DNA from: an uncultured Prevotellaceae bacterium
Lineage (GTDB): Bacteria > Bacteroidota > Bacteroidia > Bacteroidales > Bacteroidaceae
Reading direction: 5' to 3'
Length of the DNA stretch: 39,313 nucleotides
NCBI GenBank assembly: GCA_902792685.1
Contig: CADBAP010000008.1
Span: 1 to 39,313 of the forward strand
Every line of letters starts with the position of its first letter. Position 1 is the stretch's first letter. A program made the translations under genes and the position numbers. The notes below the pieces were generated by a model. That model was not told the origin of the DNA. It saw only the letters and a program-made list of their open reading frames with translations, and ran no database searches. This document shows, piece after piece, positions 24,202 through 31,671 of the stretch.

Positions 24202-25482
24202 CTATTTATTTGCTATTTGCTTACGGACGGAATCAAAATGCTCTTGTATAGCAGAAGCTGTGGATGCATAGGGGTCTTTCCCGTGAACTTCGCTCAATGC
24301 CTCATAAGCGATACGAGGGTATAATTCATACAGCCCTTTCTCGTCAGGTTTCCCCTTTGCACAGATACCAAACCATTCTTCATTCATGTTGTTTTTGCCT
24401 TTGATGTAGTCGAATTTATAGCCACCATTCGACCAGGATGCATGGGTGTCATGAACATTGAGGTTCGTTTTCTGTCCATGTTTCCACCATCCGTCGCTGA
24501 ACTGGAATGTGAAGCCGCCGATACAATTGTCACACAAGCCCATTCCTGCAGCGTTGAGATAGATTTCCTGCCAGTTGTTCAGCAAAATCTCTGCCTGTTC
24601 CTTTTGTGCCTCCTCATGGGTGATGGCATTCAGGGCATCCGCACCGAATTCAGTAAATAGTACGGGTTTTCCGTATTTCTCTTTCACGTCTCTGAACAAA
24701 ACGTCAAACGAATCGCCGCGATAGCTGTTTACGCCGAAAACATCAATATCCTTGCACACCTCAGCGATGATGTTCAGAAACATGAGGTCTCCATTGCAGA
24801 TGGCTACAGGTCGCGAGGAGTCAATCGCTTTGATCCGCTGGGTTGCCTCATTGAACAGCTCATACATACACCTTGCCTCCTTGACAGAATGTCTGTCGGC
24901 CATTGGGATATCCTCCGTCTCTGCGCCTTTCCAGAACAAGCCATAGTTGTTTTCGTTGCCCAGCAGGTACATGATGACACCTGGTGTGTCCTTATAGGTC
25001 GTTGCAAATTTTTCAGCTTGTTTCAGCAACTCCTCTTTCACGTCGTTCAGACAGTAGTCCGTATTGCTATAGTCGATACCGTTGACAACCAGTCCGTAGC
25101 GGCCGAACGAGTGATTGACCATCGTATAGATGCCATATTGCTCATAGATGTACTGAACCCATCGGGGCGGAATCGTCGCATATTGTCTGATGACATTCAC
25201 ACCCATCTCGCTCAGCAGCAGCATTTCTTTGTCTAATGCAGCCTGAATCACATCATCAGGTTGCTTCCACAGGCTATACGCATAATTGGTGCCAATCGGA
25301 AAGTAATCCCAGTTCATCCCTTTCAGGAAGAAAGGTTTGCCGTCAACCATCAGGCGACACCCCGTGGAGTCGCTCACGATCTGGATCTCTTGTCTGCCAG
25401 GAGCATTCAGGTCGTGTGGTTGCTGACCCATCATGGTGAGGGTCGTGAGCAGCATGATATAAACCAGGAAGGCTTTCTTCAT
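24202..25482 (-). CDS. Secreted clan GH-A glycoside hydrolase (GH2-like TIM barrel, family unassigned)
   Basis: 426 residues with a signal peptide (1-19). The TIM barrel starts at FFLKGMNWDYFPIGTNYAYS (51-70) and shows MYLLGNENNYGLFW with putative acid/base E177 and VLFTEFGADA with putative nucleophile E278. The GNEN/EFG pair is typical of clan GH-A and close to the GH2 barrel, but the beta-sandwich domains of GH2 are absent and residues 35-400 are barrel only. NHSFGRYGLVV and GFTFQFSDGWW are conserved-looking. It could belong to a glucan-active family such as GH158 or a divergent GH2/GH5 branch; spacing of the two glutamates alone cannot decide. Probably periplasmic, acting on beta-glucan oligosaccharides. 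It lies between GH3 and the phosphorylase. Confidence 0.75.
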   Translation of the reverse strand: MKKAFLVYIMLLTTLTMMGQQPHDLNAPGRQEIQIVSDSTGCRLMVDGKPFFLKGMNWDYFPIGTNYAYSLWKQPDDVIQAALDKEMLLLSEMGVNVIRQYATIPPRWVQYIYEQYGIYTMVNHSFGRYGLVVNGIDYSNTDYCLNDVKEELLKQAEKFATTYKDTPGVIMYLLGNENNYGLFWKGAETEDIPMADRHSVKEARCMYELFNEATQRIKAIDSSRPVAICNGDLMFLNIIAEVCKDIDVFGVNSYRGDSFDVLFRDVKEKYGKPVLFTEFGADALNAITHEEAQKEQAEILLNNWQEIYLNAAGMGLCDNCIGGFTFQFSDGWWKHGQKTNLNVHDTHASWSNGGYKFDYIKGKNNMNEEWFGICAKGKPDEKGLYELYPRIAYEALSEVHGKDPYASTASAIQEHFDSVRKQIANK

Positions 25483-25525
25483 CTTTGTGATGCTGTGATT
25501 CTTGTAATCCTATATTTTTTCTACC

Positions 25526-27784
25526 TTATTTCAAGGTGAACTTCACTTTTTGCGGCAGGTTGTCGGATGCTGTTCCGATGAGTGCCTCAAAGTCGCCCGC
25601 TTCTGCTTTCCATGCGCTTGTTGCTTCATCATAGAAGCTGAGGGCATCCTTGTTGATGGTTATCGTCACGTCCTGGGTCTCACCTGGCTGTAGGAAAACC
25701 TTCTGGAAGCCTTTGAGTTCCTTCATCGGACGTGGCAGTGATGACTTCAGGTCAGCGATATAGAGCTGTACCACTTCTGCGCCAGCGCGTTTGCCGGTAT
25801 TGGTGACGCTGACAGTGAATGAAATCGTCTCGTCTGCTGTCATCACCTTCTTGTCGGCTACAGCCTTGCCCAGTTTGAAAGTAGTATAGCTTAATCCGTG
25901 ACCGAAGGCAAATGTCGGACGGATCTTCTGTTTGTCTGTCCAGCGGTAACCCACGTAGATATCTTCTTTATACTCTTCATCAAAAATATCCCCGTTCTCC
26001 CGCCACGTGCCAGGATAAGTCTTCAATGCATGCGCACCGCAGTCGTCTAACTTCGCATACCAGGTGAAAGGCAGTTTGCCGCTTGGGTTGACATCTCCGA
26101 AGAGTACATCGGCAATAGCTTCTCCAGCCTCAGAACCCAGGAACCATCCCTGTATGATAGCAGGAACCTTATCTTTCCAAGGTAACTCTACGGCATTACC
26201 AGAGATATTCACATAAATAATGTTCTTATTTACTTTTGCCAGTGCTTCGATGAGTTCATTCTGTCCATAAGGAAGACCATATTCTTTACGGTCGTGACCT
26301 TCTGCATCCTGATAGTCGTTCTTGTTGAGACCGCCCACAAAGATAACATAGTCGGCGCTTTTTGCCTTTTCAACAGCTTCTTTTGTCAGTTCGTTGGCTG
26401 AGCGGCTGTCTGCAATGCTGCGCCCCATTGATACACCATTATAACTCTGTACGGTGTCTCCCACATAACCACGGGCATAATCAACAGTAAGTTGTGGGTT
26501 GAGGGTTGAGAGTTTAGAGATGATGCCGTCAAGCGGAAGGATTTCCTTCTGTGCTTTCAGTGAAGAAGAACCGCCACCAACCGTCATCATCTTGATGGCA
26601 TTCTCGCCGACAACGAGCACGCGTTTGGCATTCGTTACATCTAACGGCAATAAAGGAGCGGCACCCTTTAGAGGACTGTTCTTCAGCAGGACAATTCCGT
26701 CGTCGGCAATTTTACGGGCAGCCTCATAATGACTCTCAGAACAGAGAAACCCTTGTGCACGGTTGCGGTTCATGGTTGTACGGAAGAAGAGCCTCAGCAC
26801 GCGGCGTACCTTGTCATTCAATTCCTTCTCGGTATATCTACCTTCTAAAATTAGTTTCTTATAGGGATCGGCAAGATAGTAGGTGTGATAAGCGTTCGAT
26901 GCACCGTCTCTCATACCGTCGGTCCACGAGCCAAACTCCATATCCAGACCATTGGTGATGGCTTCCTCGGTGTTGTGTGCTCCGCCCCAGTCGCTGACCA
27001 CTACACCGTCGAACTGCCAGTCGCCTTTTAGAATCTTGTTCAACATGATGTTGTTGTGACACAAGTGTTGGGTTTTGTATTTATTGTACGCACCCATCAC
27101 GGCCCACACACCACCTTCCTGTACGGCAGCTTTGAAAGCAGGGAGGTATATCTCATGCAAGGCACGGTCGCTGACGATGACGTTTACAAAGAAACGGTTC
27201 TCTTCATCGTTGTTCAGGGCATAGTGCTTCACACATGCCGATACACCCGTACTCTGCAATCCCTGGATATAAGGAACAGCTATTCGGCTGGTGAGATAAG
27301 GGTCTTCACCCATATACTCAAAGTTGCGTCCGTTCAACGGAGTACGGTTGATATTCACACCTGGGGCAAGAATCATGTCCTTCCCACGATAGCGGCCCTC
27401 TTCACCGAGGCTTACACCATAGAGGCGAGCCATCTGCGGATTCCATGAAGCTGCCAGACAGGTTAGTGCAGGAAAAGCTACACAGGAGTCATTGGTCTGT
27501 CCTGCCTGTACCCATTCGTCCCAAAGCACATCCGGGCGAACACCATGAGGACCGTCATCAGTCCAGAAGTCAGGCAGTCCCAGACGCTTTACGCCTGGTG
27601 ATGAGAATTTCGACTGTGCATGGATGACCGCAATCTTCTCGTCTAATGTCATTCGTGACAGCGCATCCTCCACACGTTGCTCTATCGGTTTCGTCTCATC
27701 GAGGTATGTGGGCAGGGACTGAGCCGTTGCCGACATCGTTGAGGCTGCGATAAGACACAGAGTTAATACCTTTTTCTTTATCAT
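25526..27784 (-). CDS. Periplasmic GH3 beta-glucosidase
   Basis: 752 residues with a signal peptide (1-22). The N-terminal barrel contains LPDFWTDDGPHGVRPD (70-84), GRNFEYMGEDPYLTS, CVKHYALNNDEENR (184-197) and the nucleophile motif VVVSDWGGAH (D265). The alpha/beta sandwich (about 350-600) holds VGGGSSSL and YGLPYGQNELI, and a C-terminal FN3-like domain (about 660-752) follows. This is the standard BglX-type layout and length. Retaining exo-beta-glucosidases of this kind release glucose from beta-1,3, beta-1,6 or beta-1,4 oligosaccharides; the locus points to the first two. A 7-bp repeat is inserted at 26491. Family certain; linkage preference inferred. Confidence 0.95.
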   Translation of the reverse strand: MIKKKVLTLCLIAASTMSATAQSLPTYLDETKPIEQRVEDALSRMTLDEKIAVIHAQSKFSSPGVKRLGLPDFWTDDGPHGVRPDVLWDEWVQAGQTNDSCVAFPALTCLAASWNPQMARLYGVSLGEEGRYRGKDMILAPGVNINRTPLNGRNFEYMGEDPYLTSRIAVPYIQGLQSTGVSACVKHYALNNDEENRFFVNVIVSDRALHEIYLPAFKAAVQEGGVWAVMGAYNKYKTQHLCHNNIMLNKILKGDWQFDGVVVSDWGGAHNTEEAITNGLDMEFGSWTDGMRDGASNAYHTYYLADPYKKLILEGRYTEKELNDKVRRVLRLFFRTTMNRNRAQGFLCSESHYEAARKIADDGIVLLKNSPLKGAAPLLPLDVTNAKRVLVVGENAIKMMTVGGGSSSLKAQKEILPLDGIISKLSTLNPQLTVDYARGYVGDTVQSYNGVSMGRSIADSRSANELTKEAVEKAKSADYVIFVGGLNKNDYQDAEGHDRKEYGLPYGQNELIEALAKVNKNIIYVNISGNAVELPWKDKVPAIIQGWFLGSEAGEAIADVLFGDVNPSGKLPFTWYAKLDDCGAHALKTYPGTWRENGDIFDEEYKEDIYVGYRWTDKQKIRPTFAFGHGLSYTTFKLGKAVADKKVMTADETISFTVSVTNTGKRAGAEVVQLYIADLKSSLPRPMKELKGFQKVFLQPGETQDVTITINKDALSFYDEATSAWKAEAGDFEALIGTASDNLPQKVKFTLK
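26491..26518. repeat. Heptanucleotide repeat inside the GH3 gene
   Basis: GTTGTGG, GTTGAGG, GTTGAGA and GTTTAGA start at 26491, 26498, 26505 and 26512. They encode KLSTLNPQLT in the alpha/beta-sandwich region. A different unit from the GGGTGAT type but the same period. Confidence 0.8.
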
Positions 27785-27824
27785 AATAGACTGTTATTTT
27801 GTAATAATTTTTACTTCTTGCATC

Positions 27825-29054
27825 TTAGTAATTTAATCCCATTGACTTTATATAGCCTTTCTGAGGTGAACAGTTCTCTTTCTTGCTGTTCTCCAAGAAC
27901 TGCAATAGGAGAGCACGTGCTTTCTGTTGGTCGGGACGTGCCTCGCGAAATTCCTTGTAGGTACCACGTGGCGTCTCAGAGAATTTCACGATGATGCTGT
28001 CCCACTCTGCAGGACGTGTGATAGCCATCATGCATGATCCGTCGAGTTTCTTGTAAGGCCAGAAAGTGTAGCCTATATTGTTCTCTCTCATCACCTTCAC
28101 GAAGTCTGCTTGCCACTCATCGGTATTGTGACCGATCTCGCCCATATACATTGGCAGTCCTGTTTTGTCACGAAAATCAATGAATGAGCGTATGGCTTCC
28201 GTTGTAGCATCGCCACCATATCTATGACATGTGTACATGATGTTATGATCGAATGTCCAGTCTTGGAACATGGTAAAAATACTGTTCCATTGAGCTCCGC
28301 CCAGCAAGATGATATGGTTGGTATCGACCTTGCGGATAGCAGTTACCGCACGTTTGTATAGCGGTTCTAACTTGGCATTGAGGTCTTCTTTATTGTCAAA
28401 AAATGGGGCTATTGGCTCGTTCATCAGTTCATAGCCCAATATGACTGGCTCATTCTTATATCTGTTCGCAATATCCTGCCATACCTTGCAGAATAGTTGC
28501 TGACTGTATTCGCTCTCGAAAAGCCATGGATACCCATGACCGTTGTCTATGTTGTCGCCTGTCTGACCGCCTGGGCAGTCATGCATATCAAGAACCAGAT
28601 AGAGACCGTTGTCCCTACACCAGTCTATGACAGAGTCTATTCGGGCGAAGCCGTCTTGCTTTGCCGTGAGACCCATATAGTCTTCATCCGTAAACAGCTT
28701 ATAGTTGAATGGCAGACGGATGGTATTTGCACCTGTGCGTGCAATAAATTCTATATCACTGCGTGTGATGTAATTATCTTTGAAGCCCTGCCAGAACTTT
28801 GCCGTGAAGTCCGGTCCCACCATCTCACAGAGCATCTCGTCAATCATCCATGCACTATTGGTGCGTTTAAGGCCAAACATATAGCCCTCAGGATTCAACC
28901 AGTTACCAAGATTCGTACCTACGATAAACAGTTTTTCACCATCTGGCCGTATCAGGTTGACACCTTGCACATGTACAAACTTCCCTTGGGACTCCGTAGC
29001 TTGAAGCCCCAAAGAAAGTGTTAGAGATAATATGATGAGGACCAGTTTATTCAC
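27825..29054 (-). CDS. Secreted GH5-type glucanase
   Basis: 409 residues with a signal peptide (1-19). GH5 hallmarks are visible: VGTNLGNWLNPEGYMF (45-60), NTIRLPFNYKLF (110-121), VLDMHDCPGGQ (154-164), GYELMNEP with acid/base E213, CHRYGG and MYMGEIGHN with nucleophile E306. The opening resembles fungal-type exo-beta-1,3-glucanases (GH5_9) and Bacteroidetes subfamilies such as GH5_46; which one cannot be settled by eye. The C-terminus is rich in charged residues and lacks the YIV tail. It starts 2 bp after the GH16 lipoprotein stop, so the two are co-translated. Likely a beta-glucanase or exo-glucosidase of the locus. Confidence 0.88.
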   Translation of the reverse strand: MNKLVLIILSLTLSLGLQATESQGKFVHVQGVNLIRPDGEKLFIVGTNLGNWLNPEGYMFGLKRTNSAWMIDEMLCEMVGPDFTAKFWQGFKDNYITRSDIEFIARTGANTIRLPFNYKLFTDEDYMGLTAKQDGFARIDSVIDWCRDNGLYLVLDMHDCPGGQTGDNIDNGHGYPWLFESEYSQQLFCKVWQDIANRYKNEPVILGYELMNEPIAPFFDNKEDLNAKLEPLYKRAVTAIRKVDTNHIILLGGAQWNSIFTMFQDWTFDHNIMYTCHRYGGDATTEAIRSFIDFRDKTGLPMYMGEIGHNTDEWQADFVKVMRENNIGYTFWPYKKLDGSCMMAITRPAEWDSIIVKFSETPRGTYKEFREARPDQQKARALLLQFLENSKKENCSPQKGYIKSMGLNY

Positions 29055-29056
29055 AA

Positions 29057-30205
29057 TTACTTTTTCTGGTAAACACGTACGTAGTCAATCTTGTAAGTAG
29101 CAGGAAGAGCCGACTCGTCGGTTCCTTTATAACCGCCCCAGTTACCACCCCATGCGAGGTTCAGCTTGACATAGAACGGCGCATTGAACGGCCACGCATT
29201 CTTACCGCTACCATCGTTGTAGTAGGTGAGGATGGTTTCTCCGTCAACAAAGAAACGTAGGTAGTCAGCCGTCCATTCACAGGCATAGATGTGGAAGTCC
29301 GATTCAGCGGTTGCCACATATTTCTTTCCTGATTCTATCGAGGTGCCGCCGTTGTTGTATTTGGTGCAGTGTATCGTAGAGAGAACGTAGTTTGCATCGC
29401 ATCCTACTTCTTCCATGATGTCAATCTCTCCATCAGCCGGCCACGAGGTGAAATTCTTCGGCATCATCCAGAAGGCAGGCCATGTGCCTTTTCCTTTCGG
29501 CAGTTTCAGTCGTGCCTCAAAATAACCATACAACCAGCCGTCATTGGTGTTCATACGAATAGACTCGATGCGAGTGCCATTCTTGCGGGCTACGATATTC
29601 ATGTAGCCATTCTTGCAGAAGCCAACCGTGGAACCACTACGCGGTTTCACATAGTACTGTTCCTCATTGTTGCCCCAGCCATTGCTGCCGCGACCTTCCT
29701 CATACCACCATCCGGCAGTGGGGATGTCGCTGACATTGAATTCATCGTTCCACACCAATGAATATCCCTCTGGTACATAGCTCGACTGTGCGGTCATCTC
29801 CTCAGGGTCAGTCTCTTCAGCAGGCGCAGCCTCCTGGATAACCATGATTTTTGTGGAGGCAGAACCAGAGATAATGGAAATGGAACCTTGTCGTGCCTCA
29901 CCCGTATTTGGAGCTACCGTCACCGTGAGTTCTCCCACGCGCACGCTCTGATTGGTAAAGGACACAGTGATCCAGTCGCTATTATCTGATTTGACCGTCA
30001 GCGATGAACCTGTTGTCGATACGGTGATTTTACCGAATGTGCCACCATTATGCGGTGCATTGATCTGCTCTTGGGTAACATTGAACTTGATCTCTTCGGG
30101 TGTCGGGTCAGGTGTGCTGCCGCCAGAGTCGCTACCGCCGCTGCATGCGCAGAACACAAGCAGGATAGAGCAAAGCAAGAGGGATAAATGTTTTGTGGAT
30201 GTCAT
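29057..30205 (-). CDS. Surface lipoprotein BACON-GH16 endo-beta-1,3-glucanase
   Basis: 382 residues with a lipoprotein signal (LLVFCAC, Cys21) followed by Gly/Ser residues as in surface-exposed Bacteroidetes lipoproteins. Residues about 38-126 form a BACON domain (DNSDWITVSFTNQSV, EARQGSISI), a spacer often placed between membrane and catalytic domain. Residues 143-382 are GH16 with DGEIDIMEEVGCD (nucleophile E260, D262, acid/base E265), TWPAFWMMPK and LNLAWGGNWGG. The layout agrees with surface endo-glucanases in characterised Bacteroides beta-1,3-glucan loci. It follows the SGBP gene after a hairpin (30221-30263). It probably makes the first cuts feeding SusCD. Lichenase-type mixed-linkage activity is an alternative. 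Confidence 0.93.
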   Translation of the reverse strand: MTSTKHLSLLLCSILLVFCACSGGSDSGGSTPDPTPEEIKFNVTQEQINAPHNGGTFGKITVSTTGSSLTVKSDNSDWITVSFTNQSVRVGELTVTVAPNTGEARQGSISIISGSASTKIMVIQEAAPAEETDPEEMTAQSSYVPEGYSLVWNDEFNVSDIPTAGWWYEEGRGSNGWGNNEEQYYVKPRSGSTVGFCKNGYMNIVARKNGTRIESIRMNTNDGWLYGYFEARLKLPKGKGTWPAFWMMPKNFTSWPADGEIDIMEEVGCDANYVLSTIHCTKYNNGGTSIESGKKYVATAESDFHIYACEWTADYLRFFVDGETILTYYNDGSGKNAWPFNAPFYVKLNLAWGGNWGGYKGTDESALPATYKIDYVRVYQKK

Positions 30206-30220
30206 CTTTTTCGAATTGAG

Positions 30221-30263
30221 AAGAGCAAGTACCGATGGCCGTTAAGCCACGGCACCTGCTCTT
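30221..30263 (-). other. Long imperfect hairpin after the SusC-SusD-SGBP genes
   Basis: AAGAGCAAGTACCGATGGCC pairs with GCCACGGCACCTGCTCTT through about 17 base pairs with two G-U wobbles and a bulge. It lies in the 80-bp SGBP/GH16 spacer. No U-tract follows in the minus direction, so it more likely stabilises or partly attenuates the upstream mRNA, giving more SusCD/SGBP than enzymes. Confidence 0.65.
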
Positions 30264-30285
30264 GGGTTAAATGATTATAAAAAAC

Positions 30286-31635
30286 TTACTCTTTGTGAGT
30301 CTGGAGGATGATCTTCGTAATACGAATCTCCGTATTGTTCGGGTTACCGCCGAAATCGAAGAACAGTTTCATCTTCTCAGCTGGATTGCCCAGCTTGCAC
30401 TTGGAAACAACAACACGCGTCTCAGCGCCTGCAACGAGGTCTTGCTCCTTGGCGAACAAGAAGTTGTTGTCGTCACCGTCCTGTGTCAGCTTGAACATGC
30501 CCTTGAAGGATGCATTAGACTCTACGACCGCGAGGAAATCGTACTCCTGGTTGGTATCAGTGATGCCGAGATCTGTTGTGAACGGTATCTGAGCTTGCCA
30601 GCGCTCGAATGTTGCAGATGGCAGGCTGATAGAGATTACGCCACCGTCAATGGTCACTGTCGGATCAGCAATCTGTGCCCATCCTGGTGCATAGTAGCAG
30701 GAAGCCAGTTGCGGATTAGCTGTTACCCATAGGTTCTCAGCCTCGCGCCATACTGGTTCTGGCTCACCCTTCTCAGGAGCAACGATGTCGTTCTTAGAGT
30801 GAGGAATGAAAACAAGGTTCTCAACAGAAACTTCCGTTGCATCAGGACATCCACCGAAGTCGAAGAACAGCTTCAGGTTCTCAATGTTGCGGCTTGGCAT
30901 TTCTGTCATGTAGAAACAGATAGGTTCGCCAGCCTTGACAGCTTGCTCCTCAGCAAAGTAGAAGTCGCCATCGTTGTTCGGATTGGTGAACTTAACCATT
31001 ACATTGAAGTCCTTGTTAGAGGTCAGGATACAAGAGAAGTCGTAAGTTTCTTCACTCTCGCTTGTTGTGATATTGGTCTCAAACGGCACCTGTGCCTGCC
31101 AACGGTCAGTAGTACCAACTGGCAACTGTACGGTAAAGTCGTTGCCTGCGCCATGAATGACTGTCGGGTCAGCAATCTGTGACCATCCTGGTGCATAATA
31201 TCCAGCAACTTGTTGAACCGTAGCACCCTTGAACAGGTTGTAAGGACTGTCCACGTCGAAGCCGCCGAAGCCGTTCATACGTGTCTTGTCGATGTGATAA
31301 GAGAATGTCAGTGCATCGTTAGAGATACCGTTTGCATTCTTAACCTTCAGTTCAACCTTGTAGTCACCAGCCTTGCGCTGATACTTTTTCGCAGTAAAGT
31401 CACCGCTATACTGTGAACCGTCGATAATCCATACCGGACTAACACCTGGTGCTGCCTCGAAGGTGAAATATGCGGTGTTCTCATCCTGTACGACATTGAT
31501 AATCACATTGTCTGCATAGTCTGCGGCAACAGGAACATTGTTGCCGTTAGGACTAGCATAATCATCGGGAGAGCAGGCTGAAAATGCCAACATGCCCAGC
31601 AAAGCAATACCCGTATATTTTAATATCTTATTCAT
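30286..31635 (-). CDS. Surface glycan-binding lipoprotein (SGBP) with two tandem binding modules
   Basis: 449 residues from ATG at 31635, chosen because it gives a proper lipoprotein signal (MNKILKYTGIALLGMLAFSAC); the reading from 31668 adds eleven charged residues in front. A PKD-like domain (about 45-130: AYFTFEAAPGVSPVWIIDG) is followed by two homologous modules (about 150-290 and 305-445). Each has Y-APGW-QIADPTV, RWQAQ-PF-T and ends KLFFDFGG-P--TE. Aromatic residues in YYAPGW and RWQAQ could line glucan-binding faces. The gene is third after SusC and SusD, the usual SGBP place, and sequence between SGBPs is rarely conserved. It should sit at the outer face and hold beta-glucan for SusCD. 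Position and lipobox support the call; the ligand is inferred. Confidence 0.88.
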   Translation of the reverse strand: MNKILKYTGIALLGMLAFSACSPDDYASPNGNNVPVAADYADNVIINVVQDENTAYFTFEAAPGVSPVWIIDGSQYSGDFTAKKYQRKAGDYKVELKVKNANGISNDALTFSYHIDKTRMNGFGGFDVDSPYNLFKGATVQQVAGYYAPGWSQIADPTVIHGAGNDFTVQLPVGTTDRWQAQVPFETNITTSESEETYDFSCILTSNKDFNVMVKFTNPNNDGDFYFAEEQAVKAGEPICFYMTEMPSRNIENLKLFFDFGGCPDATEVSVENLVFIPHSKNDIVAPEKGEPEPVWREAENLWVTANPQLASCYYAPGWAQIADPTVTIDGGVISISLPSATFERWQAQIPFTTDLGITDTNQEYDFLAVVESNASFKGMFKLTQDGDDNNFLFAKEQDLVAGAETRVVVSKCKLGNPAEKMKLFFDFGGNPNNTEIRITKIILQTHKE

Positions 31636-31671
31636 ATCTTTTCTATTTTTATTTTTGGATATACGCATGGA

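Noticed and set aside
31636-31668. Upstream start at 31668 for the SGBP
   Set aside because: It adds charged residues in front of the lipoprotein signal and would overlap the SusD stop region; 31635 gives a normal lipobox distance.
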